This document shows positions 1 through 7,408 of a DNA stretch of 17,654 nucleotides, piece after piece (position 1 is the first letter of the stretch; every line of letters begins with the position of its first letter). A program made the position numbers and the translations under genes. The notes under the pieces were generated by a model that saw nothing but the letters and a program-made list of their open reading frames with translations, had not been told where the DNA came from and did no database searches. Origin of the DNA: Ignavibacteriaceae bacterium (GTDB lineage: Bacteria > Bacteroidota > Ignavibacteria > Ignavibacteriales > Ignavibacteriaceae); contig JARLHB010000182.1 in assembly GCA_031292465.1 (NCBI GenBank), forward strand, positions 1 through 17,654. Reading direction: 5' to 3'.

Positions 1-534
1 GTTTTTTCAATTACCGGTCGTGGTACAGTTGCAACCGGAAGAGTTGAAAGAGGCCAGGTTAAAATAGGTGAAGAAGTTGAACTGATCGGCCTTGGCATTC
101 ACAAGAAAACAGTTGTAACCGGTATTGAAATGTTCAGAAAAGAACTTGAATCCGCTATGGCTGGTGATAATGCAGGACTTCTTTTAAGAGGTGTTGATAA
201 GAAAGAAATAGAGAGAGGAATGGTTCTTGCTAAAGGCGGATCAATCACTCCTCATAAGAAATTTGAAGGTTCAATCTATGTCCTTTCGAAAGAAGAAGGT
301 GGACGTCATACTCCATTCTTTAACGGATATAGGCCACAATTTTATTTCAGAACAACCGATGTTACCGGCGTAGCAACACTTCCTGAAGGAACTGAAATGG
401 TTATGCCAGGTGATAGTGTAACATTAACGGTTGAATTAATTTCGGAAATAGCTATGGAAGAAGGTTTACGCTTCGCTATCCGTGAAGGCGGTAGAACAGT
501 AGCTTCAGGTCTTGTAACGAAAATTATTCAATAA
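1..534 (+). CDS. tuf: Elongation factor Tu, C-terminal part (5' truncated by window edge)
   Basis: Reading frame 1 is open from the first base and encodes 177 residues ending in TAA. It starts inside domain 2 (VFSITGRGTVATGRVERG) and continues through domain 3 (GGRHTPFFNGYRPQFYFRTTDVTG, shown here as GGRHTPFFNGYRPQF then YFRTTDVTG) to the typical end ASGLVTKIIQ. EF-Tu is the GTPase that delivers aminoacyl-tRNA to the ribosomal A site. The GTP-binding domain lies outside the window, so its motifs cannot be checked. The family is about 394-400 residues, so roughly the last 45% is present. Placement just before rpsJ is the usual end of the str cluster (rpsL-rpsG-fusA-tuf). A hairpin after the stop codon suggests that transcription is at least partly separated from the S10 block. 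Confidence 0.97.
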   Translation, partial: VFSITGRGTVATGRVERGQVKIGEEVELIGLGIHKKTVVTGIEMFRKELESAMAGDNAGLLLRGVDKKEIERGMVLAKGGSITPHKKFEGSIYVLSKEEGGRHTPFFNGYRPQFYFRTTDVTGVATLPEGTEMVMPGDSVTLTVELISEIAMEEGLRFAIREGGRTVASGLVTKIIQ

Positions 535-553
535 ACCTATTTTTATTCTATCG

Positions 554-578
554 AAAAGGGAGTGAAAACTCCCTTTTT
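554..578 (+). terminator. Hairpin terminator after tuf
   Basis: A perfect 10-bp inverted repeat, AAAAGGGAGT (554-563) with ACTCCCTTTT (568-577), is capped by a GAAA tetraloop. It lies 20 bases after the tuf stop. The downstream T-run is only five bases (574-578) before GTGTG, so termination may be incomplete. The T-run partly lies inside the stem. A second T-rich stretch follows at 593-599. The arrangement fits an intrinsic terminator or attenuator between the str and S10 transcription units. Confidence 0.75.
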
Positions 579-600
579 GTGTGTAAAATTTATTTTTTTA

Positions 601-622
601 TCCCGTAAAGTCGGGAAAGGAG
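601..622 (+). promoter_or_regulatory. Leader hairpin touching the rpsJ Shine-Dalgarno sequence
   Basis: TCCCG (601-605) and CGGGA (612-616) form a 5-bp stem with a 6-base loop. Its last base is the first A of the SD AAAGGAG (616-622), which sits 7 bases before the GTG start of rpsJ. The tuf stop to rpsJ start distance is only 95 bases and already holds the upstream terminator-like hairpin. There is therefore no room for a long S10 leader like the L4-regulated one of E. coli. A role in controlling S10 translation is inference. Confidence 0.4.
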
Positions 623-629
623 AATTTGA

Positions 630-938
630 GTGTCTGGTCAAAAGATTAGAATAAAATTGAAATCGTACGATCATATTTTGATTGATAAGTCAACGGAAAA
701 AATAATAAAGACTGTAAGAAGTACAGGCGCAATTGTTTCCGGTCCTATACCGTTGCCAACAAAAAGAACTGTATATACAGTATTAAGATCACCTCATGTT
801 GATAAAAAATCACGCGAGCAGTTTGAGACCAGAGCGCATAAAAGGATAATTGATATACATAATTCAAATAATAAAACCGTCGATTCTCTTAGTAAGTTAG
901 ATATTCCGGCGGGTGTTGATATTGAGATTAAACTTTAA
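630..938 (+). CDS. rpsJ: 30S ribosomal protein S10 (uS10)
   Basis: The product is 102 residues, the normal family length. It shows the S10 signatures IRIKLKSYDHILID (6-19), GPIPLPTK (38-45) and SPHVDKKSREQFETRAHKR (54-72). S10 sits in the head of the 30S subunit near the 3' domain of 16S rRNA. As NusE it also joins NusB in transcription antitermination. The start is GTG at 630, because the codon just before it is TGA and the SD AAAGGAG lies 7 bases upstream. It is the first gene of the S10 block; rplC begins 17 bases after its stop. Confidence 0.97.
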   Translation: MSGQKIRIKLKSYDHILIDKSTEKIIKTVRSTGAIVSGPIPLPTKRTVYTVLRSPHVDKKSREQFETRAHKRIIDIHNSNNKTVDSLSKLDIPAGVDIEIKL

Positions 939-955
939 GGAATTTGGGAGTTAAG

Positions 956-1579
956 ATGGCTGGCATCATCGGTAAAAAAATAGGAATGTCGAGCATTTTT
1001 AATGCTAACGGCGAAATTGTATCTGTTACTGTAATACAGGCAGGTCCATGCAAAGTAGTAACTGTTAGAACTAAAGATAAAGACGGTTATGAAGCACTTC
1101 AGCTCGGCTTTGGTGTAAAGAAAGAAAAAAATATTAATAAACCTGTACTTGGGCAATATAAGAAAAGTAATCTTACTCCTTCTGCGATACTTAAAGAATT
1201 TGACTTTTCAAATACCGGCGAATTTAAAGTTGGTGATGAAATAAAAGTTGATCTTTTCAAAGAAGGCGAAAAGATCAAAGTTAGAGCGAAGAGCAAAGGA
1301 AAAGGCTTTCAGGGTGTTATGAAACGCCATGGGTTCGGCGGTGTTGGCGGTACAACACACGGACAAAGCGACAGGTTACGCGCTCCAGGTTCAATAGGTT
1401 CAAGCTCTTATCCTTCAAGAGTATTTAAAGGTATGAAAATGGCCGGCAGAATGGGTTACGAAAATGTAACCGTTTCTAATCTTAAGGTTGTTAAAATTAT
1501 ACCTGAAGAAAATATAGTTTTAGTGCAGGGCGCCGTTCCGGGTGCAAATAACTCTTATGTTGAATTGATTAAGAAGTAA
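956..1579 (+). CDS. rplC: 50S ribosomal protein L3 (uL3)
   Basis: The 207-residue product begins MAGIIGKKIGM, the classic L3 start. It contains KGKGFQGVMKRH (114-125), THGQSDRLRAPGSIG (134-148) and VFKGMKMAGRMG (156-167), the extension that reaches towards the peptidyl-transferase centre. L3 is an early 50S assembly protein binding 23S rRNA. An in-frame TTG at 944 would add four residues, but GGGAG (946-950) would then lie inside the gene. That SD is 5 bases before the ATG at 956, so 956 is chosen. The position after GSIG, where E. coli has the methylated Gln150, is Ser here, so PrmB-type methylation is not expected. Confidence 0.97.
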   Translation: MAGIIGKKIGMSSIFNANGEIVSVTVIQAGPCKVVTVRTKDKDGYEALQLGFGVKKEKNINKPVLGQYKKSNLTPSAILKEFDFSNTGEFKVGDEIKVDLFKEGEKIKVRAKSKGKGFQGVMKRHGFGGVGGTTHGQSDRLRAPGSIGSSSYPSRVFKGMKMAGRMGYENVTVSNLKVVKIIPEENIVLVQGAVPGANNSYVELIKK

Positions 1580-1591
1580 GTTGGTATAAAA

Positions 1592-2239
1592 ATGACATTA
1601 GATATTTACAAAATTGATGGCACTGTCTCTGGTGAAAAATTGGAACTTGCTGAAGATATATTTGGCGTAGAACCAAACGACCATGCTATCTATTTATCGG
1701 TAAAAGCTTATATGGCTAACCAAAGACAGGGTACAAGCAAAGCAAAAGAACGCGGCGAAGTACATGGCGGCGGTAAAAAACCCTGGAAGCAAAAAGGAAG
1801 AGGCGGTGCAAGAGCAGGTACAAGCCGTTCTCCTCTATGGGTAGGCGGAGGTACAATCTTCGGCCCACGCCCTAGGGATTATCGTCAGGACTTAACAAAA
1901 AAACTAAGACGGCTTGCAAGAAAATCTGCGCTTAGTTATAAAGTTAAAGATGAACAGTTAATTATTGTTGAAGACTTTAATTTTGAAAAACCACAAACAA
2001 AACAATTTGTTGGTATATTAGATGCCTTTAAATTACCTGGTAAAAAAGTTTTATTATTAACCAACGGTAATCAGGATAGTGTTTATAGATCAGGCAGAAA
2101 TATTTCTAAAGTTAAAGTTCTGGAAGCTGAGAAGGCATCAACATACGATATTTTGAATAATCAGGTGTTGCTTATTCAAAAAAGTGCGATCGAAACTATC
2201 AGCAACTCATTCAAGAATAAGAAAGAAGTGGAGAACTGA
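1592..2239 (+). CDS. rplD: 50S ribosomal protein L4 (uL4)
   Basis: The product is 215 residues, close to the usual 200-210. The glycine- and arginine-rich loop that lines the exit tunnel is clear at about residues 45-97, with GGGKKPWKQKGRGGARAG (59-76) and GGTIFGPRPRDY (86-97). L4 binds 23S rRNA domain I early in assembly. In E. coli it also represses its own S10 operon; whether it does so here cannot be seen. The ATG is 12 bases after the rplC stop with only a weak SD, so coupled translation is likely. Its TGA ends one base before the rplW start. Confidence 0.96.
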   Translation: MTLDIYKIDGTVSGEKLELAEDIFGVEPNDHAIYLSVKAYMANQRQGTSKAKERGEVHGGGKKPWKQKGRGGARAGTSRSPLWVGGGTIFGPRPRDYRQDLTKKLRRLARKSALSYKVKDEQLIIVEDFNFEKPQTKQFVGILDAFKLPGKKVLLLTNGNQDSVYRSGRNISKVKVLEAEKASTYDILNNQVLLIQKSAIETISNSFKNKKEVEN

Positions 2240-2240
2240 T

Positions 2241-2534
2241 ATGCATGATGTCTTAATTAGCCCGTTGATTACAGAGAAAATGACTAACCTGACTGCGGAT
2301 AAGGGGAAATATGGTTTCCTTGTTAATCCAAAATCAAATAAAATTGAAATTGCAAGAGCAATTGAAAAAAAGTTTAATGTACACGTTGAAAGTGTAAGGA
2401 CAATTAACCATCCCGGAAAAATGAAAACTCAATTCAGAAAAGCCGGAAGATATACTGGTAAAACATCCAAATTTAAAAAAGCTTTGATTACACTTAAACA
2501 AGGCGAAACAATAGAAATTTTTGAACAAGTATAG
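2241..2534 (+). CDS. rplW: 50S ribosomal protein L23 (uL23)
   Basis: The 97-residue protein begins MHDVLISPLITEKMT, with the family motif SPLITEK at residues 7-13. RRNA-contacting basic stretches follow around 60-82. L23 lies at the tunnel exit and is the docking site for trigger factor and SRP. The same frame is open back to an ATG at 2184, inside rplD. That would add 19 non-homologous residues, so the ATG at 2241, with GGAG at 2230-2233, is used. One base separates it from the rplD stop, indicating translational coupling. Confidence 0.96.
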   Translation: MHDVLISPLITEKMTNLTADKGKYGFLVNPKSNKIEIARAIEKKFNVHVESVRTINHPGKMKTQFRKAGRYTGKTSKFKKALITLKQGETIEIFEQV

Positions 2535-2556
2535 AGTTTGAAAGCAGGACGATTAA

Positions 2557-3381
2557 ATGGCAATTATTAAATTAAAACCGAATACGCCAGGAACCAGATT
2601 TATGTCTATTTCCTCTTTTGAGGAAATAACAAAAGTTACTCCTGAAAAATCTCTTACCGTTGCTTTGAGAAAATCAGGCGGAAGAAATAATTTAGGACAT
2701 CTTACTGCAAGGCATATTGGCGGCGGACATAAAAGAAGATATAGAATTATTGATTTCAAACGCGATAAGGCCGGAATACCTGCAAAAGTATTTTCAATAG
2801 AGTATGATCCAAATCGTACATGCAGAATAGCACTTTTACATTATGCCGACGGTGAAAAAAGATATATACTTGCACCTGAGGGATTAAAAGTAGGCGATAA
2901 AGTTCAGTCAGGTCCCGGAAGTGATATTACTGTTGGAAATGCATTGCCATTAAAGGAAATGCCACTTGGCAGCTTTGTTCACAATGTAGAATTAAAGCCT
3001 GGTAAAGGCGGTCAGCTTGGTAGAAGCGCCGGAGCATCCATTCAGGTAATGGCAAAAGAAGGCGATTATGCTCAGCTTAAAATGCCTTCAGGCGAAGTGA
3101 GATTGATAAGGTTAAACTGCATAGCTACATACGGTGTAGTTGGAAATGCAGAACAAGAAAACATAAGTTTAGGAAAAGCAGGAAGAACAAGATGGAAAGG
3201 TACAAGACCTCATGTAAGAGGTGTTGTAATGAATCCAGTAGATCACCCACACGGTGGTGGTGAAGGAAAAACTTCAGGCGGCGGCCATCCGGTTTCTCCC
3301 TGGGGACAAAAAGCTAAAGGTCTTAAGACCCGTAAGCATAAAAAAGAATCTAGTAAATTAATTATTAAAAGACGGAAATAA
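2557..3381 (+). CDS. rplB: 50S ribosomal protein L2 (uL2)
   Basis: The product is 274 residues, the normal length. It shows the N-terminal OB-fold signature GGRNNLGHLTARHIGGGHKR (41-60). The C-terminal VDHPHGGGEGKTSGGGHPVS spans about 228-247, where His230 corresponds to E. coli His229 near the peptidyl-transferase centre. L2 is among the largest primary 23S rRNA-binding proteins and helps subunit association. The ATG at 2557 follows AGGA (2546-2549) at 7 bases. No unusual residues were noticed in the conserved loop. Confidence 0.98.
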   Translation: MAIIKLKPNTPGTRFMSISSFEEITKVTPEKSLTVALRKSGGRNNLGHLTARHIGGGHKRRYRIIDFKRDKAGIPAKVFSIEYDPNRTCRIALLHYADGEKRYILAPEGLKVGDKVQSGPGSDITVGNALPLKEMPLGSFVHNVELKPGKGGQLGRSAGASIQVMAKEGDYAQLKMPSGEVRLIRLNCIATYGVVGNAEQENISLGKAGRTRWKGTRPHVRGVVMNPVDHPHGGGEGKTSGGGHPVSPWGQKAKGLKTRKHKKESSKLIIKRRK

Positions 3382-3394
3382 GTAGAGAGCAACC

Positions 3395-3700
3395 ATGCCA
3401 AGATCGGTTAAAAAAGGACCTTTTGTTGAATTTAAGTTAGCTGAAAAAATTTCTAAACTTAATAATACAAATCAAAAAAAGATTGTAAAAACCTGGTCCA
3501 GAACATCAACCATTATTCCTGAGTTTGTAGGCCATACTATTGCAGTTCATAATGGTAATAAAATGATACCTGTATATGTAACTGAAAATATGGTAGGCCA
3601 TAAGTTGGGTGAGTTTGCACCTACAAGAATATTTAGAGGTCATCCGGGCACAAAGGCAGAAAAAGCATCAAAAGGCCCGTCACCGGCTGCAACAAAATAA
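3395..3700 (+). CDS. rpsS: 30S ribosomal protein S19 (uS19)
   Basis: The 101-residue product begins MPRSVKKGPFVEFKL and contains RTSTIIPEFVGHTIAVHNG (36-54) and VGHKLGEFAPTR (67-78), all S19 signatures. S19 lies in the 30S head near S13 and contacts the 50S subunit through bridge B1. The family is usually about 92 residues. The extra length is a short tail after RGHPG (81-85) rich in Lys, Ala, Pro and Ser. The ATG is 13 bases after rplB, with GAGAG (3384-3388) as a modest SD. Confidence 0.96.
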   Translation: MPRSVKKGPFVEFKLAEKISKLNNTNQKKIVKTWSRTSTIIPEFVGHTIAVHNGNKMIPVYVTENMVGHKLGEFAPTRIFRGHPGTKAEKASKGPSPAATK

Positions 3701-3725
3701 TTGTAACAAAAGGATTTTATTTTAA

Positions 3726-4070
3726 ATGGAAGCAAGAGCAATACATAGATATATTGGTTCATCACCACGTAAGATGCGGTTGGTTGTAGATCTTATAAGA
3801 GGAATTTCCGTTGCAAAAGCAATTGAAATTTTACACTTCAATCCTAAACACGCTTCAAAGGATGCTGAAAAAGTTTTAAGATCTGCAGTTGCAAATTTAA
3901 TGAATAAAGATGATGCAGGCAGGGTTGAACCTGATGAGTTGTTTGTTAAGGAAGCTTATGTAAATCAAGGGCCAACCTTGAAAAGAATTTCACCCGCGCC
4001 AATGGGTCGGGCTTACAGAATTAAGAAAAGGTCTTGTCATTTAACAATTGTTGTTGCAAAAAAGGCATAA
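3726..4070 (+). CDS. rplV: 50S ribosomal protein L22 (uL22)
   Basis: The product is 114 residues, typical for L22. The N-terminal globular domain shows SPRKMRLVVDLIRG (13-26). The long beta-hairpin that reaches the exit-tunnel constriction is at about 80-104 (QGPTLKRISPAPMGRAYRIK, 81-100). Changes in this hairpin cause macrolide resistance in other bacteria. Here it looks like the ordinary sequence, with no obvious deletion. The ATG at 3726 is preceded by AAAGGA (3710-3715), a rather distant SD. Confidence 0.96.
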   Translation: MEARAIHRYIGSSPRKMRLVVDLIRGISVAKAIEILHFNPKHASKDAEKVLRSAVANLMNKDDAGRVEPDELFVKEAYVNQGPTLKRISPAPMGRAYRIKKRSCHLTIVVAKKA

Positions 4071-4088
4071 ACTTTAGGAGGTATTTTT

Positions 4089-4730
4089 TTGGGACAGAAA
4101 ACAAACCCGATTGGTTTTAGAGTTGGAATTATTAGAGGATGGGACTCTAATTGGTACGAGAATAAATCTTATTCAGCTAAACTGAAGGAAGATGAAAAGT
4201 TAAGAGGCTATGTTAGAAACCGTTTGAAGAAGGCCGGTATTGCAAGAATTGTTATTGACAGAACATCAAAGAATATTATTTTAACTATCCATACCTCAAG
4301 GCCTGGAGTAGTTATCGGTAAAAGCGGAAAAGAAATTACCCAGTTAGAACAGGAACTAAGACAGGTTACTGATAAAGATGTTAAAGTGCAGATATCCGAA
4401 ATTAAAAGGCCGGAATTAGATGCTTATCTTGTTGCTGAAAACATTGCAAGCCAAATTGAAGGAAGAGTTTCTTTCAGAAGAGCAATGAAAATGTCTATTA
4501 CAGCAGCTATGAGAATGGGAGCTGAAGGAATAAGAATTATGTGCGCAGGACGTTTGGGCGGCGCTGAAATGGCAAGAACCGAGCAGTACAAAGAAGGACG
4601 TATTCCTTTGCATACAATAAGAGCAGATATAGATTACGCTAACGGCAGAGCAGAAACAATCTATGGTTCAATTGGTATAAAAGTATGGATTTGCCGTGGT
4701 GAAATATTAGGAAAAAGAGTTACAGATTAA
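4089..4730 (+). CDS. rpsC: 30S ribosomal protein S3 (uS3)
   Basis: The product is 213 residues and begins MGQKTNPIGFRVGIIRGWDS, the invariant S3 start. A type II KH domain contains the GKSG loop (77-80) in RPGVVIGKSGKEI. The C-terminal domain shows IRIMCAGRLGGAEMAR. S3 lies at the mRNA entry channel of the 30S subunit and takes part in mRNA unwinding. The start codon is TTG at 4089. It is supported by the strongest SD in the window, AGGAGGT (4076-4082), 6 bases upstream, and by the conserved N-terminus. Confidence 0.97.
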   Translation: MGQKTNPIGFRVGIIRGWDSNWYENKSYSAKLKEDEKLRGYVRNRLKKAGIARIVIDRTSKNIILTIHTSRPGVVIGKSGKEITQLEQELRQVTDKDVKVQISEIKRPELDAYLVAENIASQIEGRVSFRRAMKMSITAAMRMGAEGIRIMCAGRLGGAEMARTEQYKEGRIPLHTIRADIDYANGRAETIYGSIGIKVWICRGEILGKRVTD

Positions 4731-4751
4731 TTATCCGGGAGTTTTTTTATC

Positions 4752-5168
4752 ATGTTAATGCCTAAGAGAGTAAAATTTAGAAAGTCACAGCGCGGTAGAA
4801 TGGCCGGCAAAGCCAAACGCGGAAGCACAATTGCTTTTGGCGATTACGGCTTAAAAGCCCTGGAGTGTCACTGGATTACAAGCCGTCAGATTGAGGCTTG
4901 CCGTGTTGCACTTTCAAGAAAAATGAAAAGAGACGGAAAAGTTTGGATAAGAATATTTCCTGATAAGCCTGTTTCTAAAAAGCCGCTTGAAACAAGAATG
5001 GGTAAAGGAAAAGGCGCACCTGAATTTTGGGTTGCTGTTATTAAACCGGGAAGAGTTTTGTTTGAAGTTTCCGGTGTTACCAAAGAGACGGCGCAGGATG
5101 CTTTAAAAACCTGCTCATATAAATTGCCTATTAAAACAAAAGTAGTTTCCAGACCGGATTTAGAGTAA
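4752..5168 (+). CDS. rplP: 50S ribosomal protein L16 (uL16)
   Basis: The product is 138 residues, the usual length, with MLMPKRVKFRKSQRGRMAG at the N-terminus and RMGKGKGAPEFWVAVIKPG at 82-100. L16 binds 23S rRNA near the A-site tRNA elbow and is a late assembly protein. Two ATGs are possible (4752 and 4758). The first is chosen because CGGGAG (4736-4741) is 10 bases away rather than 16, and because relatives begin MLxPKR. Arg82 in the RMGxGKG loop matches the arginine hydroxylated by RoxA in E. coli, but no hydroxylase gene is seen here. Confidence 0.97.
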   Translation: MLMPKRVKFRKSQRGRMAGKAKRGSTIAFGDYGLKALECHWITSRQIEACRVALSRKMKRDGKVWIRIFPDKPVSKKPLETRMGKGKGAPEFWVAVIKPGRVLFEVSGVTKETAQDALKTCSYKLPIKTKVVSRPDLE

Positions 5169-5185
5169 AGGTTAAGGTTTTAAAA

Positions 5186-5422
5186 ATGAAAATTCATGAA
5201 ATAAGAGAATTAAAAGACGACGAACTGATCAAGCAAATTGCTGAAGAGCAGAAGAATATACTTGATTTAAGATTTGCACATCAGCTTAAGCAATTAACTA
5301 ATACTGCAAAGATTAAATTAACTAAGAGAGACATAGCTAAGTTGAAAACTGAACTTAGTGCAAGGCAGCAGGCAAAAAAAGTTTCCGCTGCTAAGGAAAA
5401 CAAAGAAGGAGTTAACGCCTAA
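5186..5422 (+). CDS. rpmC: 50S ribosomal protein L29 (uL29)
   Basis: The 78-residue helical-hairpin protein begins MKIHEIRELKDDELIKQI. The core motif LRFAHQLKQLTNTAKIKLTK spans 28-47, with the second helix continuing to about residue 60. L29 sits by the tunnel exit next to L23 and contributes to the trigger-factor/SRP docking surface. It is slightly longer than the common 63-70 residues because of a Lys/Ala-rich end (AKKVSAAKENKEGVNA). Its stop is two bases before the rpsQ start, so the two are probably coupled. Confidence 0.94.
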   Translation: MKIHEIRELKDDELIKQIAEEQKNILDLRFAHQLKQLTNTAKIKLTKRDIAKLKTELSARQQAKKVSAAKENKEGVNA

Positions 5423-5424
5423 CT

Positions 5425-5682
5425 ATGGAACAACGTACATTAAGAAAAACCAGAGTCGGTGTTGTCGTTAGCAATAAAATGCAAAAGACGATTACAGTTG
5501 CAATTGAAAGAAGAGTTCCTCATACTATATATAAAAAATATTTTAAGAAGACCACGAAACTTATGGCTCATGATGAGAAGAACGAATGTAGTATAGGCGA
5601 TAAAGTAAAAATTATGGAAACCCGTCCTCTTAGTTCTAAAAAAAGATGGCGTCTTGTTGAAGTTGTAGAAAAAGCCAAGTAG
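5425..5682 (+). CDS. rpsQ: 30S ribosomal protein S17 (uS17)
   Basis: The product is 85 residues, the normal size for this OB-fold protein. S17 signatures are RKTRVGVVVSNKMQKTITVA (7-26) and the later IGDKVKIMETRPLSSKKRW. S17 is a primary 16S rRNA-binding protein needed early in 30S assembly. The ATG is two bases after the rpmC stop, and GAAGGAG (5405-5411) near the rpmC end provides an SD 13 bases upstream. It closes the block that corresponds to the E. coli S10 operon; rplN follows after 23 bases with no terminator between them. Confidence 0.96.
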   Translation: MEQRTLRKTRVGVVVSNKMQKTITVAIERRVPHTIYKKYFKKTTKLMAHDEKNECSIGDKVKIMETRPLSSKKRWRLVEVVEKAK

Positions 5683-5705
5683 CAAAGTAAGGAGAAGAAG
5701 TCCAA

Positions 5706-6074
5706 ATGATTCAAGAAGAAACCAATTTAGTGGTTGCCGATAACTCTGGCGCAAAAAAAGTACGGTGTATCCGTGTACTTGGCGGAAGTGGAAGACAGTA
5801 CGCTAGCGTTGGTGATTTAATAGTTGTTGCCGTAAAAACAGCTATTCCTAACGGAACAGTAAAAAAAGGCGAAGTATCACGCGCAGTGATAGTAAGAACA
5901 AAAAAAGAAGTAAGAAGAAAAGACGGTTCTTATATAAGGTTTGATGAAAATGCGGCAGTCTTAATCAATGCCCAGAATGAACCAAGAGGTACTCGTATTT
6001 TCGGTCCTGTGGCAAGAGAATTAAGAGAAAAACAATTTATGAAGATAGTTTCTTTAGCACCCGAAGTTTTATAA
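5706..6074 (+). CDS. rplN: 50S ribosomal protein L14 (uL14)
   Basis: The product is 122 residues, exactly the common length. It shows ADNSGAKKVRCIRVLGG (11-27) and GTRIFGPVARELR (95-107). L14 lies on the 50S interface, contacts 16S rRNA in bridge B8, and is the binding site for the silencing factor RsfS in other bacteria. The ATG at 5706 follows AAGGAG (5689-5694) at 11 bases. The gap to rpsQ (23 bases) has no hairpin, so the S10 and spc blocks appear to be joined in one transcript. Confidence 0.97.
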   Translation: MIQEETNLVVADNSGAKKVRCIRVLGGSGRQYASVGDLIVVAVKTAIPNGTVKKGEVSRAVIVRTKKEVRRKDGSYIRFDENAAVLINAQNEPRGTRIFGPVARELREKQFMKIVSLAPEVL

Positions 6075-6089
6075 AGTTTTGGAAGATAA

Positions 6090-6413
6090 ATGAAAATTAA
6101 AAAAAATGACAATGTAATAGTTATTTCCGGCAACAGTAAAGGAAAAACTGGGAAAGTATTAAAAGTATTCCCGAAAGAAGAAAGAGTTATTGTTGAAGGA
6201 ATTAACTTAAGAAAGAGACATACGAAACCCAGCCAGGGTAACCCGCAGGGCGGAATATTGGAAAAAGAGTCTCCAATTAATGCTTCAAACGTAATGATTA
6301 TCGATCCGAATAATAATCAACCTTCAAGGCTTGGTTCGCAAATTATTCTGGATGAAAAGACTGGTAAAAAGAAACATGTCCGCGTTAGTAGAACTAGCGG
6401 AGAGATGATTTAA
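6090..6413 (+). CDS. rplX: 50S ribosomal protein L24 (uL24)
   Basis: The product is 107 residues with an N-terminal KOW motif (about 6-33: DNVIVISGNSKGKTGKVLKV). The family's NLRKRHTKPSQGNPQGGI stretch follows at 39-56. L24 is an assembly-initiator protein that binds the 5' end of 23S rRNA near the tunnel exit. The start is ATG with a modest GGAAGA SD (6080-6085) four bases upstream. The length is within the usual 100-110 range and nothing unusual was noticed. Confidence 0.95.
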   Translation: MKIKKNDNVIVISGNSKGKTGKVLKVFPKEERVIVEGINLRKRHTKPSQGNPQGGILEKESPINASNVMIIDPNNNQPSRLGSQIILDEKTGKKKHVRVSRTSGEMI

Positions 6414-6446
6414 CAACAAAAATTTTACTCAAGGTTTAATTAAATA

Positions 6447-7115
6447 ATGGCAGAAAAGAAGACCAAAAAAGAAAGCACCGAAAAGCAGACGCAGCCTAAA
6501 GGCGCTAAAAAAGAAGCTAAGGCAGCTGTTACCGGAACTGAAAAAGAAATTAAAGTAAAAGTCCGGCTTGCAGACCTGTACAAAAAAGAAATTGTACCTG
6601 GTTTGAAAGAAAAATTCGGTTATAAAAGTGTAATGCAAATACCAAAGCTGCATAAAGTTGTAGTTAATATGGGTGTCGGCGCCGCAGTAGCAGACCAAAA
6701 AATTCTGGAAGAGGCGGTTAAAGAGTTAGAAACTATAACTGGTCAGAAGGCAAGCATTCGTAAAGCAAAGAAAGCCATCTCAAATTTCAAGTTAAGAGAA
6801 GGCGTAAATATTGGCGCAATGGTTACTCTAAGACGCGAAAAAATGTATGAGTTTATAGACCGTCTTATAAATGTTGCTTTACCGCGTGTAAGAGATTTTA
6901 GAGGCTTGTCTGACAAATCTTTTGACGGAAGAGGTAATTATACTCTTGGTGTTAAAGAACAGATTATCTTTCCTGAAATTAACGTAGATAAAATTACAAG
7001 AGTACTTGGTATGGATGTAACATTTGTTACAACAGCAAAGACAGATAATGAAGCTTACGAATTGCTGCAGGCATTTGGGTTTCCATTTAGAAAAAAAGAG
7101 ATTAAAACAGCTTAA
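6447..7115 (+). CDS. rplE: 50S ribosomal protein L5 (uL5) with charged N-terminal extension
   Basis: The 222-residue product has an L5 core from about residue 40 (LADLYKKEIVPGLKEKFGY) to the end. It contains VVVNMGVGAAVADQKI, RDFRGLSDKSFDGRGNYTLG and EQIIFPEINVDK. L5 binds 5S rRNA and forms the bridge to S13 in the 30S head. The family is usually about 180 residues. Here the first 37-39 residues are an added Lys/Glu/Ala-rich low-complexity segment. No ATG or GTG inside the segment would give a standard start, and the frame is continuous from the ATG at 6447, which has only a weak, distant AAGG. The extension is seen; its role is unknown. Confidence 0.95.
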   Translation: MAEKKTKKESTEKQTQPKGAKKEAKAAVTGTEKEIKVKVRLADLYKKEIVPGLKEKFGYKSVMQIPKLHKVVVNMGVGAAVADQKILEEAVKELETITGQKASIRKAKKAISNFKLREGVNIGAMVTLRREKMYEFIDRLINVALPRVRDFRGLSDKSFDGRGNYTLGVKEQIIFPEINVDKITRVLGMDVTFVTTAKTDNEAYELLQAFGFPFRKKEIKTA

Positions 7116-7126
7116 CAGGAGATTTA

Positions 7127-7396
7127 ATGGCTCGTAAAAGTTTATTAGCAAGAGAAGATAAAAGAAGAAAGCTTGTTGAAAAGTATGATAAGCTTAGAAA
7201 AGAATTGAAGGAAAAAGGCGATTACGCCGGTCTTCAAAAGCTGCCAAGAAATGCTTCACCGGTAAGGTTACATAATCGTTGCATGATAACCGGCAGGCCT
7301 AGAGCATATTATCGTAAATTTGGAATATCACGCCTTGTACTTAGAGAAATGGCTTCAAAAGGCGTAATTCCTGGATTAAAAAAAGCAAGTTGGTAG
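7127..7396 (+). CDS. rpsN: 30S ribosomal protein S14 (uS14), zinc-free form
   Basis: The 89-residue product begins MARKSLLAREDKRRKL and contains LPRNASPVRLHNRCMITGRP (39-58) and YYRKFGISRLVLREMA (61-76). This is the long S14 form without the CxxC...CxxC zinc ribbon; only Cys52 is present. S14 is in the 30S head next to S3 and S10. The start ATG follows AGGAG (7117-7121) at 5 bases. It contrasts with S4 and L36 in this cluster, which keep their zinc ligands. Confidence 0.96.
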   Translation: MARKSLLAREDKRRKLVEKYDKLRKELKEKGDYAGLQKLPRNASPVRLHNRCMITGRPRAYYRKFGISRLVLREMASKGVIPGLKKASW

Positions 7397-7408
7397 AAGG
7401 AGAAAAAT

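Noticed and set aside
944..955. TTG start for rplC four codons upstream
   Set aside because: It would place the GGGAG SD inside the gene; the conserved L3 N-terminus begins at the ATG at 956.
2184..2240. 19-codon N-terminal extension of L23
   Set aside because: The extension lies inside rplD in another frame and has no L23 homology. The ATG at 2241 has a good SD and the family N-terminus.
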